DNA of 64,000 nucleotides from Piliocolobus tephrosceles (GCF_002776525.5 NC_045436.1:165616756-165680755), one strand, 5' to 3'; positions 34,174-46,542 are shown, counted from the first letter of the stretch. Notes: a model not told the origin generated them from the sequence alone. Numbers and translations are program-made.

Positions 34174-34322
34174 TGTGTGTCTGTATATATATATACACAC
34201 ACACAAATATATATATATACACAGACACACAGACAAATGTATATACATGTGAGTACATATATACAGACACAAATGTATATATATGTGTGTGTGTATGTAT
34301 ATACCCACATACACATATACAT
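34174..34322. repeat. Compound (TA)n/(CA)n/(TG)n repeat
   Basis: About 150 bases of alternating TA, CA and TG units with GACA interruptions. Open frames here are microsatellite translations. Confidence 0.93.
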
Positions 34323-35139
34323 TTTCACTCCACATTTGTGTGTATTTATTATGTTTTAAAAATTGTGAATGCAGAAAATCAGCCTGTTTTCAGTTCTTAA
34401 AAACATCTTGAATGACTTTACAAATGTTACAAAATTTCCAAAACTGTCTTGCCAATCACTGTTTTTTTTTTTTTAATTTTACAATTTAAATGGACGTCAA
34501 GGGAAATTTATTCCTTATGTTTCTGATTCTTTTATATTTGACCCATCCAAGTGTTTCATAAGTACCATTTGATGTCTAAAGGGTCTTAAAGGCTTCTTGT
34601 TTCACGTATGTTTAAGGTTATTTATTCAGAGTCTAGTAGCATTTTATCAGGCTCAATGCAAATGAAACTCAAAAATCTCAAATTATTTTCAAGGCTGATA
34701 ATTTAAAGACTGATAAGCATCATAAATGTCTATTTAGCTCTTTAAGGTATATTATGACCAAAATGTAAATAAATAAAAGGCATAGTAGGTTACTGTATTA
34801 TATATTTTTAAATTTGTATTTTTTCCTTTATGAGAAAGCAACAGAAATTATAAATGATTTGTTCAACCATTTGAACAAAGACGACGTTTGATCTTATGTG
34901 GTATGAGCTAAATGGTCCTGATAATTATCTAAATATTATGAGTGCTGACTTTTATCCTGGTATCCAAAATTCATTGATCTTTTTTTAACTAGTAACTCCT
35001 CCTTAAGAGGTCCCTAAAGAAAACATGTAGGAGAACGACAGCTAGTAAATGACCTATTTGTGTGCTAAATTTTAGTCCCACATCCAACGTAAGACTCTAT
35101 GACCTATGCTGAATCCTGTGAATAATGCACTTTGTCTAA
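34323..35139. other. Nothing recognised
   Basis: AT-rich, no gene. Confidence 0.5.
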
Positions 35140-35345
35140 AGTGGCAGCTTTGCATTGCATGGGCTCTGGGTCATACTTGTTAGGTTTGAATTTTGTCTCC
35201 ACCTTTGATTAACTATGTGCTTTTAAGTGAGTTATGTAATTTTTGAGAGTCCTTGGATCCTTTACTTGTAAAGTATGGATGATCACAGTTCCTATTTGTT
35301 ATGATGTCTATAATTTCTCTGAAAGTATTTAAGTATAATTAACAC
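35140..35345 (-). repeat. MIR SINE, reverse orientation
   Basis: TTAGGTTTGAATTTTGTCTC, TTAACTATGTGCTTTTAAGT and GATCCTTTACTTGTAAAGTA keep the MIR block order. Confidence 0.7.
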
Positions 35346-36659
35346 TCTCTTCAGAAATAATGCCATATTGGAAAGTGGCTGTTGGAATTGTTTCTGTTGT
35401 TGATGGCTTTACCAAAATAATATACTTTCTTCATTAGCATGATGAATGTCAGAAGTGAGTTAATATTTGTGAAATTATGGCTTGATGGTTAGCGAGATAA
35501 GTGTTAGAAATGTGCTCACATAGTAAACTTGATGTTTTTCAAAATATTTGGATTTACTTAAATGTTTGAAAATCTCTGTCTTTGCATGAAGAAGATAGAA
35601 GAATCTAGTGAGGTGTCTTTATCCTTAAAGTTAGTGTCCGTATGGTTTCTACTTGGTTTGTGGAATTTTTAAAATTGATGCTGACTCTAATGTTGGTGGA
35701 TCTCTGTCTTTAGAATACTATCATCATCTGTGCTAGATAGCCTATTCTATTTTTTGGAGGTAAGAGCAGCTAGAAGGACAGACACCTGAGCTTCATAAAA
35801 TGTACAGAACAGATTGTATAGGCTGTTATGTGCCTGGTAAAATAAGTTTCTTTAGTTAATGACTTCAATACATGGCAGAATTTGATCTGATATTGGCTTC
35901 CATTTCAGGTAACTAACCCATCCAAACTTTTACTGTGTATATTGCCCACAAAAAAGAACCACAGAATTTTGGATTATCAAATTGGGTTGCTCGATTCATA
36001 ACACAAATTTGTGGAGTTGACATAATAAATAAGGCAGTGATCCATGTGAGCCCTCTAGACAATTGCTTGCAAGGAGTCAAAGCTTAGGAAATGCTTGCTA
36101 TTACTAGGCTAAAATGGCCTGCAACCTCTGCAACCAAAGCAAGCCAAATACCATCTACCTCCACAAACACATACCTGAGTTTTGGATTTTACCACCAACT
36201 GCAGAGAAAGTCCTACATTTTTCAGAAAAATAGAACCAAAGGGTGTGCCAATGCACTGGCAAAGTTGATCCAAGCCACCCATCTCAGCCCTTTCCAGGTC
36301 AGTCACAAGTGCAGCCCATGTGCCTGCCTTCCTTTGCAATACATTTGGAAGGCAGAACTTTCTCAGAATAGAAAAGGAAGGAGCCAGGGAGGGGTGTTAG
36401 TTCTCTAGCTCTGAGAAGCTAGGAAGTTCTACAGGTCCTCACAGCAAAAGCAGTGAATTTCTGAGCCTCTGGAACTTAGACTCCATAAAGCATCTCAGAG
36501 TTTTACCAATCTACTTTTTGAATATTTTTCAAACAAAAAGCAATGTGTAGGGGTAGGGAAGAGGGAGAGGGAATTTCTTCCTTTTTCAAAACCAAAAAGA
36601 CACTGAAAATTCTTGCATGCTACATACTCCAAAAAGTGGCTTGTCTGATGTGACACAGT
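35346..36659. other. Nothing recognised
   Basis: No gene is supported. The 105-residue frame at 36091-36408 is matched by an opposite-strand frame of similar extent and shows no domain. Confidence 0.5.
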
Positions 36660-36712
36660 AAACACACACACACATACACACCACACACACACACACAAAT
36701 ATACATATATAT
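36660..36712. repeat. (CA)n microsatellite, imperfect
   Basis: CA units interrupted by TA and CC, ending in TATATA. Confidence 0.92.
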
Positions 36713-36947
36713 TACATGAAATACGTGGAAAGATGATGAGGCATAATTATTCAGTTTTGATGTTTTATTTCTTTGTGTAAATATTTGTATTTTCTGAAGG
36801 ACATGTATAATTTCAAATAATGTCAATAAGACCACAAATAAAATTGGTTTCATTAGATTGTGTTCCCTTTCTTGCTTTTGAAAAATACACATTCTCCTGA
36901 GAAGACTAAGGTCAGGGCAAGATTTTGTGAATGTTTGCCAATATAAC

Positions 36948-37250
36948 TTTTTTTTTTGAGATGGAGTCTTGCTCTGTCGCCCAGGCTGGAGTGCAGTGGT
37001 GCCATCTTGGCTCACTGCAAGCTCCGTCTCCCGGTTCATGCCATTCTGCTGCCTCAGCCTCCCGAGTAGCTGGGACTACAGGCGTCCACCACCATGTCTG
37101 GCTCTTTTTTTTTTTTTTTTTTTTTTGATTTTTAGTACAGACGGGGTTTCACTGTGTTAGCCAGCATGGTCTCGATCTCCTGACCTCGTGATCTGCCTGC
37201 CTCGGCCTCCTAAAGTGCTGGGATTACAGGCGTGAGCTACCGCGCCCGAC
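36948..37250 (-). mobile_element. AluY-like, antisense, with expanded middle T-tract
   Basis: T10, then GAGATGGAGTCTTGCTCTGT and both arms to GAGCTACCGCGCCCGAC. The middle tract is expanded to about 22 T after GTCTGGCTC, replacing the usual AATTTTTTGTA. Confidence 0.93.
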
Positions 37251-38160
37251 TCATTTTTTTTTTTAAATCATTAATAGCATTGAATGTGATCTGTGGTTGA
37301 CTAAGAATTGGGACTTGGGACGTGGGATGAGAATATCTCAAGAAATTGAGGCATACTGTGTCAAATAAAGACATCTTCCCTGAGTTCAAAATCTAGCCTA
37401 GTACAGGAGCTGTCTAGGTCAACTGGGTGAAATTTGACAGGATCAGTTTCCATTCACTGTTAAAGTTTAACCCTGAGCCATTTTACCTAAATCAAGAAGT
37501 TATTTTTAGGGTCAGATCATATATACTTTTCATAAGCTGAAGAGGTATTGCATATCTGTTCCAAGTCAAATTTTGGAAGCAGTTATTCTTGAAAGTTTTC
37601 TTTTCCTGTAGCATTTCGTGGAAAACACTTGCTCCAGCCAACACGATGAGGCTATAGTTTCAAAGACTGAAAAGTTTCTTAATTATGAGTAAGCTAATTG
37701 AAGTCAGGGGAATAATAGGATTTAAGAATTTGGGGGTTTATAATACAACCATGAAGTTGAAAGGAATCTTGAGAGGTCATCTTCTGCTACTCTTCTATTT
37801 AGGCTAATGGATCCTCCTCCAACCTTTCAGCAAATGGGTGTGTGTCCTATTTAAAAGACATAAGCCATTTTGTTATTATTATTATTGTGGTATTCTCTGT
37901 GATCTGATTTTGGGGGTATCCATCCATCTTCTGTCTTTTATTTTCAACAGTTCTAATTCCAATCCTGCATAAGGTAGAAGTTTATTGTGGTTGTGTTTTT
38001 GAGTTCAAATAATAAAGATGCATCTGGGCTAGTACCACGGTGTGATGACTTTGTAACATGTCCATATGGCTATGGTGAGTGACTGCTCCCCGAATGCTCT
38101 CTTTTGGTAGGTTTCATTACGATGGGCTACAAGGATGATTCTCTCCACAGCTTCAGCACA
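37251..38160. other. Nothing recognised
   Basis: Apparently unique sequence next to the LTR12 insertion. No gene is seen. Confidence 0.5.
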
Positions 38161-38799
38161 GGAGTGAGAGGTGACCATGTGCTAGCAGCCCTCACTCTCA
38201 GCGTCTCCTGGGCCTCGGCATCCACTCAGGCAGCGCTTGAGGAGCCCTTCACCCTGCCACTGCACTGTGGAAGCCCCTCTCTGGGCTGGCCTAGCCGGCT
38301 CCCTCTGCTTGTCGGGAGGCGTGGAGGGAGAAGTGCTGGCAGGAACCCGGGCTGTGCGCTGTGTTCACAGGCCAGCAGGAGTTCTGGCGGGCATGGGGGC
38401 AGGCTCAGCGGGCCCACACTCGGAGCGACCTACCAGTGCCACGGGACCAGGGCAGTGAGGGGCTTAGCACCCAGGGCAGCAGCTGCAGAGGTTGCTACGG
38501 GATCCCCCAGCAGTGCTGGCCCACATGCATCACGCTGGAATTCTCCCCGGGCCTTGGCTGCCTCCCTGCTGGGCAGGGCTCAGGACCTGCAGCCTGCCAT
38601 TCCCAGCCCACTACTCCGTGGGTGTGGCCTGAGCCTTCCCCAGGGGCACCGCCCCCTGCTCCATGGCACTGGGTCCCATCAACAGCCCAAGCTCAGCCTG
38701 CAGCCCCAGTGTGGGATCCACTAGGTGAAGCCAACTGGGCTCCTGAGTATAGTGGGGACTTGGAGAAAGTTTATGTCTAGCTAAGGGATCACAAGGGCA

Positions 38800-39188
38800 C
38801 CAATCAACACTCTGTGTCTAGCTCAGGGTTTGTAAATACACCAATCAGTACTCTGTATCTATCTAGCTAACTTATTGGCGACTTGGAGAACTTATCTGTC
38901 TAGCACTCTGTGTCTAGCTAAAGGATTGTAAATACACCAATTAGCATTCTGTATCTAGCTCTGGGATTGTAAATACACCAATCAGCACCCTGTGTCTAGC
39001 TCAAGGTTTGTAAATATACCAATCAGTACTCTGCATCTAGCTAACCTAGTGGGGACTTGGAGAACTTTTCTGTCTGGCCCTCTCTGTCTAGCTCAGGGAT
39101 TGTAAACGCACCAATCAGCACTCTGTCAAAACGGACCAATCACCTCTCTGTAAAATGGACCAATCACCTCTCTGTAAAATGGACCAAT
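38800..39188 (+). promoter_or_regulatory. Tandem CCAAT-box enhancer array in LTR12 U3
   Basis: Nine CCAAT pentamers start at 38800, 38841, 38937, 38978, 39019, 39111, 39136, 39160 and 39184. Five fall on a 41-base spacing (38800/38841 and 38937/38978/39019), and the last three are 24 apart. In the ERV9 family such repeats are the U3 enhancer and bind NF-Y; binding here is inferred. Confidence 0.8.
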
Positions 39189-39210
39189 CAGCAGGATGTG
39201 GGTGGGGCCA

Positions 39211-39226
39211 GATAAGGGAATAAAAG
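39211..39226 (+). promoter_or_regulatory. GATA motif and TATA-like box of LTR12
   Basis: GATAAG (39211-39216) directly precedes AATAAAAG (39219-39226), the TATA-like element of this LTR class. Transcription would be expected to start ~25-30 bases downstream, near 39250, and run rightward. Confidence 0.75.
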
Positions 39227-39305
39227 CAGGCTGCCCTAGCCAGCCAGCAGCAAACTGCTCAGGTCCCCTTCCAGACTGTGGAAGCTGTGGTCTTTTGGTC
39301 TTTGC

Positions 39306-39311
39306 AATAAA
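39306..39311 (+). terminator. LTR12 poly(A) signal
   Basis: AATAAA follows the predicted start by ~60 bases, the normal R-region position. Confidence 0.7.
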
Positions 39312-39759
39312 TCTGCTGCTGCTCACTCTTTGGGTCCACATCACTTTTATGAGCTGTAACACTCACCATGAAGGTCTGCAGCTTCACTCCTGAGGCCAGC
39401 GAGACCATGAACCCACCAGAAGGAAGAAACTCGGAACACATCTGAAGGAACAGGCTCCGGACACACTATCTTTAAGAACTGTAACACTCACCGCGAGAAT
39501 CCACAGCTTCATTCTTGAAGTCAGCGAGACCAAGAACCCACCAATTCCGGACACAGGAGGACAGTGCTATTTTGTAGGATACATAAATTGTTGCTGATCT
39601 GTTGACTCACTTCCTTGGTGTGAAACAGCAGCTGGGCGTGGATTTGCTTCCCCTTCCCCTTGGGTCTTTCTTCAATTTCTGTCATTTCAAGTTTGGATGT
39701 GCATATGTGCTCATAATTTTGAGCAAGAGCCCTGGCTTCTACAAGATACCCTTTCTCAG

Positions 39760-41750
39760 AAATAAAGGGTATTCAATTAGGAAAAGAGGAAGTCAGATTG
39801 TCCTTGTTTGCAGATGACATGATTGTATATTTAGAAAACCCCATCATCTCAGCCCCAAACCTCCTTAAGCTGATAAGCAACTGCAAAAAGTCTCAGGATA
39901 TGAAATCAATGTGCAAAAATCACAAGCATTCTTATACACCAATAACAGAAAAACAGAGAGCCAAATCATGAGTGAACTCCCATTCACAATTGTTTCAAAG
40001 ACAACAAAATAAATAGGAATACAACTTACAAGGGATGTGAAGGACCTCTTCAAGGAGAACTACAAACCACTGCTCAATGAAATAAAAGAGGACATAAACA
40101 AATGGAAGAACATTTCATGTTCATGGATAGGAAAAATCAATATCGTGAAAATGGCCATACTGTCCAAGGTAATTTATAGATTCAATGCCATTCACATCAA
40201 GCTACCAATGACTTGCTTCACAGAATTGGAAAAAACTACTTTAAAGTTCATGTGGAACCAATAAAGAGCCCACATTGCCAAGACAATCCTAAGCCAAAAG
40301 AACAAAGCTGGAGGCATCACACTACCTGACTTCAAACTATACTACAAGGCTACAGTAACCAAAACATCATGGTACTGGTACCAAAACAGAGATAGGCCAA
40401 TGGAACAGAACAGAACCCTCAGAAATAATATCACACATCTACAACCATCTGAACTTTGACAAACATGACAAAAACAAGAAATGGGGAATGATTCCCTATT
40501 TAATAAGTGGTGCTGGGAAAACTGGTCAACCATATGTAGAAAGCTGAAACTGGATCCCTTTCTTACACCTTATACAAAAATTAATTTGAGATAGATTAAA
40601 GACTTAAATGTAGACCTAAAACCATAAAAACCCTAGAAGAAAACTTACACAATACCAGTCAGGACATAGGAGGCACAAGCAAGGACTTCATGTCTAAAAT
40701 ACCAAAAGCAATGGCAACAAAAGCCAAAATTGACAAATGGGATCTCATTAAACTAAAGAGCTTCTGCACAGCAAAAGAAACTACCATCAGAGTGAACAGG
40801 TAACCTACAGAATGGGAGAAAATTTTTGCAATCTACTCATCTGACAAAGGGCTAATATCCAGAAGCTACAAAGAACTCAGTCAAATTTACAAGAAAAAAA
40901 CAAACAATGCCATCAAAAATGGGCAAAGGATATGAACAGACACTTCTCAAAAGAAGACATTTGTGCAGCCAATAGACACATGAAAAAATGCTCATCATCA
41001 CTGGCCATCAGAGAAATGCAAATCAAAACCACAGTGAGATACCATCTCACACCAGTTAAAATGGCAATCATTAAAAAGTCAGGAAACAACAGGTGCTGGA
41101 GAGGATGTGGAGAAATAGGAACACTTTTACACTGTTGGTTGGACTGTAAACTAATTCAACCATTGTGGAAGACAGTGTGGCGATTCCTCAAGGATCTAGA
41201 ACTAGAAATACCATTTGACCAAGCCATCCCATAACTGGGTATATACCCAAAGGATTATAAATCATGCTGCTATAAAGACACATGCACGTGTATGTTTATT
41301 GCGGCACTATTCACAATAGCAAAGACTTGGAACCAACCCAAATGTCTGTCAATGACAGACTGGATTAAGAAAATGTGGCACATCTACACCATGGAATACT
41401 ATGTAGCCATAAAAAAGGATGAGTTCATGTCTTTGTAGGGACATGGATGGAGCTGGAAACCATCATTCTCAGCAAACTATCACAAGGACAGAAAACCAAA
41501 CACTGCATGTTCTCACTCATAGGTGGGAACTGAACAATGAGAACACTTGGACACAGGAAGGGGAACGTCACACACCAGGTCCTGACCTGGGGTGGGAGGA
41601 GTGGGTAGGGATTGTGTTAGGAGATATACCTAATGTAAATGATGAGTTAATGGATGCAGTACACCAACATGGCACATGTATACATATGTAACCTGTACGT
41701 TGTGCACATGTACCCTAGAACTTAAAGTATTACATATACATGTTGAAAAA
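39760..41750 (+). mobile_element. 5'-truncated L1 (L1PA-like), sense
   Basis: It starts inside ORF2 just before reverse transcriptase motif C and ends in the L1PA-type 3' end (GTAACCTGTACGTTGTGCAC, CCCTAGAACTTAAAGTA) with a short A-rich tail. A 17-bp target duplication with two mismatches flanks it (39743-39759, 41751-41767). The motif itself is intact (FADD in SLFADDMIVYLENP, ~39796-39840), but ORF2 is then broken by stops and frameshifts (fragments 40037-40264 and 40932-41234), and the upstream half is absent. It cannot move. Confidence 0.93.
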
Positions 41751-41767
41751 AAGATCTCCTTTCTCAG

Positions 41768-42869
41768 GTTAGGAGGAACAAGAATGAGCATAAGCTGTAG
41801 TCTGATTTTGTGGAGTTCCAGCTTGTACTCACGGGGTTCCAGTCCACTGGTGATTTCTTCTTCTTCACTGCCTGTGCTGGGTTCTAGCATTGGATGTGGA
41901 AACAGTCATGTGGAGACTTCATAGCCAGCCCTTATAATTGGTTAGTAAATTCCCTATGATACATCTCTTAACATATATCTACATATCATATTAGTTCTGC
42001 TTCCCTGGTTAAGCTGTGATGGCTATGTGCAAAAAACAGAAGTAGTGACTAAGAATCAGGATCATTAGAATTCAAGCTGTCCCTCATTTCTGCTTGGTCT
42101 CAAGCTAGCTTCAAGCTTTTCTTTTGCTTTAGACAGTATTTTTATGCATTTCCAGAATACATGTTGGAAAATATGAACCTGATATTTCTGGAGTCACTTA
42201 AATGTTCAACCACCTGAAGATACATGAATTCCTTTACTTGGTAGATGTATTTATCTGGTGACAAACTGCATTTTTAGGAAACAGACTCTGTTGGACTCAT
42301 TTGGATAGTATATATCAGTGTTCAGGGAGGCAGGCTCTAACGAAGGATTGGGCTACGTCTGGTGCCCACGACTAGCCCGAAGAATAGTGTCAAATGCAGC
42401 AGGACTAGGCTGCACAAAATGACTTTTGGGATTCCAATGACATTTTCGTGTGGATAAAAGCTGGCTACTCTTTGCTAGTGCTGATAGTTATCAGAACGCA
42501 CTGATATGATTTTGATGGTTGTTTCTGACTGGTGCCTGTTCTAATTAGCTGCTGGTGCCTTTGCCATGTAAGTTGTTAAACATTTTCAATATCAGCACTA
42601 CCCACAGATTCTACTCAAAATGCTCATTTATTCATAAAAAACACATCCATGGAGTTTGTCATAGGTTGCAAACACAATATTGATATCAGGAAAAATTAAG
42701 ATGAGTAGCAAGGCCAGGTTGTAGTCTCAGGGTGCATAATTTACCAGGAGAGAAAGAAATTGCCAACTTCAATTGATGGAAGTACTAAACCCAGAGTAAG
42801 AGATGTGTTTATTTTTCACTGTATCATTTATTATATTTTTGACCATGTAATTTCATGGAGCAGTAAGTC
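41768..42869. other. Nothing recognised
   Basis: No gene or named repeat. Confidence 0.5.
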
Positions 42870-43020
42870 TGTGAGAAAATAGACTGCCTAGAGTCTAACT
42901 TCATCAAGTAAAAAGTGTATGACCTTGGCCAGTTAATTTAGTATGCTAGGGTAATAAAATACAAATAGGACTGTTATGAGAATAAAACAAGATAGGATAT
43001 GAAAGTACTTAGTGCAAAAG
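42870..43020 (-). repeat. Partial MIR SINE, reverse orientation
   Basis: GTATGACCTTGGCCAGTTAA, then ACTGTTATGAGAATAAAACA and AAGTACTTAGTGC keep MIR order, with the middle deleted. Confidence 0.6.
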
Positions 43021-44775
43021 GGGCAAATGTCTTGTATTTGTAATTTCACTGGATTTTTAAATCAAAAATTTTTTAAAAATTCAAGAATGCTGAAATTTTC
43101 AAGTTTTTTCACCATAATAATTTTTAGTTTGACCATTAACATGATCAATTATAAAAATAATTATTCTATTTTTAATCATTTTTGTATTTGTGTAATTAAC
43201 CCTGCTTTATTTAAAAATTTTTCTCCTGGAACTAATTTACAGAAATGAATTTAACTTAAAAAATCTATGTCATGAACATGAATCTTGACGCATAAACTCA
43301 ATTGTGAAAGAAATATCAAAGTTTTTATTATCTTTAAATTAATTTAATTCTAGCTTCAAGAGCATGTGATCCAGGTTGGCAGGAAATGTAAAGCGTTGTT
43401 CTGGAGTCTCTTTCCTGTTACTAATGTAGGATAACGTTTCTAGGGTCTTACACAATATTAAGACACTGGCTGAAACTCCTTGTCATCAGTCTTCTCCACC
43501 CTTCAGTCGCTCCGAAGCCATCTATGGTTTAGTCCTAGATCCCAAAGTTGCCATTTTCCTCATAGGATTGCAGCCCTCAGACCATACCAGAGCATAGAGT
43601 GCACATCCCTGATGTTTTAGGGAATTATAAATCTCTCCTTTCTCGCTAGTTTGGGTGAATTTCTTCTTTTAAAATCTAAATGAAAGTTGATCTCCATGGC
43701 ACAAACAATTTAGTTCCTTCAATGGAGTTTTTGCAAAATAGGACAGATAATCAGTTCAAAAATATTCGCAGCAATGAATTACAAATCCTAACAGCTTGGG
43801 ACTGAATGAGGGGGGAGGATATACAGAATGGCAACATAATTTGATAACATAAATTATGACACTTTCCATTTTTTCTTTGATTTGTAAGAGTTTAAACAGC
43901 ACAAAAATATCGGGTTTTTTTCTCAGAGTTTGCCAGAATTTTTTCTAAAACCATCTGAGTGCCATGTCTTCAGAGAACAGCTCTTTTATGAGTATTTCCG
44001 TTCCTTAAGGGTTATTAGTATATTCAGATTTTCTACTTTTTTAAAGTAGAGTTCGGGAGTTTCATGTTTTTTTTTCCTAGAAAAATTATTCATTTCATTG
44101 GGATTATCATGTGTAGCAGAGAATTATACATATTGCAGTAATTTTTAATCTTATCTGTTTGAGAGGTTGCACATTTTTCTTAATTCTAAATTTTAACTGT
44201 TTCCATTTTAATTTCATTGGATTACTTTGAAGGTTATATATTTTGCTGTTATTTCCCAGAAGTTCAGAACTTGGGTTTATTTATTAATTCTACTTAAAAT
44301 TTTCTAGTTTCAAATTTATTAATTTTTGCCTGTTTCCTCATCTTCTTTCTCTTAGTTATTTTTTTTGTAACTTGTTGAGGTAAATGTTTAGTTAATTTGT
44401 TTCCATTAATTCTTGCTTAATATGAAATGTACTCATTGTGCTTATGACTCTGATTCTGGTACTGGCCACACCTTAGATTTCATGTGACTTGCTACCATTG
44501 TAACTTTTTATTATTTGGCCCTGACAGCCCTCAGGAGATCCTGAAAACATGTGCCTCATTGTAACTATTTTGTAATTATACAATAGTTTTGTTTTTATTG
44601 ACCAAAAGCTTCTCTAACTTTATTGAGTTGTGTTTTGCAAATAAATCCTCTGAAATGCCACTTTTGAAGAGTTCATATTAGTCATTTTATAATTTCAATA
44701 TTGATGGCTTATTCTAATGTCTAATCCCCAGCATTTACCTTATTTTCATTAGGACATATTCAGGGGCTGAAGTCC
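43021..44775. other. AT-rich DNA, possibly old antisense L1 at 44000-44450
   Basis: T-rich sequence with weak L1-like phrases (CATTAATTCTTGCTTAAT). No gene. Confidence 0.4.
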
Positions 44776-44794
44776 TGAGAATTAGTCCAGTTCT

Positions 44795-45096
44795 TTTTTT
44801 TTTTTTTGAGACGGAGTCTTGCTCTGTCGCCCAGGCTGGAGTGCAGTGGCCGGATCTCAGCTCACTGCAACCTCCGCCTCCCGGGTTCACGCCATTCTCC
44901 TGCCTCAGCCTCCCGAGTAGCTGGGACTACAGGCGCCGGCCACCTCGCCCGGCTAATTTTTTGTATTTTTAGTAGAGACGGGGTTTCACTGTTTCACCGT
45001 GTTAGCCAGGATGGTCTCGATCTCCTGACCTCGTGATCCGCCCGTCTCGGCCTCCCAAAGTGCTGGGATTACAGGCTTGAGCCACCGCGCCCGGCA
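44795..45096 (-). mobile_element. AluYRa-like, antisense, young
   Basis: A perfect 19-bp target duplication TGAGAATTAGTCCAGTTCT lies at 44776-44794 and 45097-45115. GGCCGGATCTC and GGCTTGAGCC are the Old World monkey marks. The core is nearly unmutated, with one local duplication (TTTCACTGTTTCACCG near 44985-45000). Confidence 0.97.
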
Positions 45097-45119
45097 TGAG
45101 AATTAGTCCAGTTCTATGA

Positions 45120-46542
45120 CTTGCTGGGCCAGGTAGCAACCAATTCATGATGGACAGCTTAGTTTTTATTGTAACTTGGTGGCCCATGGTCCATGGCCAT
45201 GTGTTCAGTCTCTACTAAGGCCCAGTAACCAGGCCAAAAGCTGTCTCTCTAAAGGGGAGTGGTTATCTGCAGAAGATGGCAAGGTCCTGCTCCAAAACTT
45301 CAAAGGCCTATGCTGTCATCCATCCCTATGGACCTGCCAAAGGCTCCCAAGAGCATCCCTGTCTGACACTGATGCTTCAAGCACTATTGGATCTGCTGGA
45401 TCATATGACCAAGTGGCAAAACAGCTTGTAGGGCAGAAGGGACCTGTTGTACAGCCTTATCTTATTTTATGTCCCACTCAAAACTATAGCTTTTTGGTTC
45501 ATTCAATAAATATGCTGGAGTAATAACACCCAAATGAGGAATATGTTGCCTCTGAAATACAAAGAGACCCACTAGTGTTGTGCCTTTTTCTTGCTTGTAG
45601 GAAGAACCAGGGATCAGATGCAACAATTTGTCCTTCACAATAGAATGTGCCCCATGTTCTTTTGTTGACTAGAACTTTTCTGCTTATACAGATCAAGTAA
45701 GAATTTAGTACGCTTCCTATTCATTTCACTTTTAGAAACACTATGATCAATTAGCCAATGTCGTAGGTCTGTTCAAGTCAGACTATTTTGCTTTCTTACT
45801 TTGACTCTGCTGTCCATTATGGTAACCACATCCACCTTGCCTTTGTTGGTTGAGTGCTGCCCTTGCCACACTGGAATCCAATTATTTCCATTGCATTTAG
45901 GTTTTCTAATTTAGTGATTGTAGATCCCATTGGGAGTTCTGTTCTATAGAGAATGGTGACTGCAGAGCTCTTCAAGGGTGCTGAGGATCTCCTCACAGAT
46001 ATACCTCTCACAGTATTGGTGAAAGGTATGTCTTCTGGATCTTCCAGTGTGAGTGAGTAGGCCTTAAATGACAAATTCACTCTTAACATTTCAGTCTCCT
46101 TGCATTTGCAAGTTTTTGAATCCCTTTCCCTACATTAAACCAACACATTTCTAGCGTTTACAAGTTGCTTATAGAAGGCCTCTTTTTAGTCCATGTTTCA
46201 GGCAACCAGCCAAACTGTTAGAGTCCTTTCTATCTCCCAGTGATGTTGGGACCAACCAGTCAACAACATGATATTCATTAGTTTCCCCAAATTGTTTAAA
46301 AGCATCATATACAGTCATACAACTTCTTATAAGTGGCTGATTAGGATTATATAATGCATATATTTTTATAGGTATATTGCCAGATCATACCATGGATTAT
46401 AGTGCTAGCTCTAGTAATTAAATGAAGTCATTATCATCTTAAGTCTAATCAAATTAAAGAGCCAATTCCAGAAACCCTAAAACTAACTCAAAAACCTCAT
46501 GCTTAACATTCTGTTCATCTGGACTCTTTTGGTACCAAAATA
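45120..46542 (-). pseudogene. ERVL internal fragment (gag-pol remains)
   Basis: Reverse-complement ERVL internal sequence. GTGGCCCATGGTCCATGGCC, AGAAGATGGCAAGGTCCTGC and TTTTTGGTTCATTCAATAAA near 45180-45510 match the family's pol part. CCACCTTGCCTTTGTTGGTT and CTTCTGGATCTTCCAGTGTG near 45835-46055 match a more upstream part. Many stops break it; the longest frame is 90 residues (45817-46089). At the right it abuts an MLT2 LTR, with TTGGTACCAAAA at about 46529-46540, a plausible primer-binding-site remnant. It is a 5' LTR-to-pol piece of a provirus whose 3' part is missing. Confidence 0.72.

Larger units (their letters stand above)
38165..39555 (+). mobile_element. Solo LTR12 (ERV9/HERV9 LTR), complete
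   Basis: 1.39 kb from TGAGAGGTGACCATGTGCTA to CCAATTCCGGACACA, with TG...CA ends and a perfect 4-bp target duplication GGAG (38161-38164, 39556-39559). In order: a GC-rich 5' part of ~570 bases; a tandem U3 array with CCAAT boxes (38800-39188); GATAAG and AATAAAAG promoter motifs (39211-39226); AATAAA (39306-39311); and the typical repeats around GAGCTGTAACACTCACC and GAACTGTAACACTCACC in U5. No internal proviral sequence follows, so it is a product of LTR-LTR recombination. ERV9 LTRs are known to act as promoters and enhancers in germ and erythroid cells; activity here is inferred. The 206-residue frame at 38104-38724 is a chance frame in the GC-rich part. Confidence 0.95.

Noticed and set aside
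34059..34359. Frames rich in Tyr, Ile, Cys and Val
   Set aside because: Pure translations of the TA/CA/TG microsatellite in three registers.
38104..38724. 206-residue open frame, the longest in the window
   Set aside because: It starts outside LTR12 and runs through the LTR's GC-rich 5' part. Other frames of the same segment are also open, and no domain is visible.
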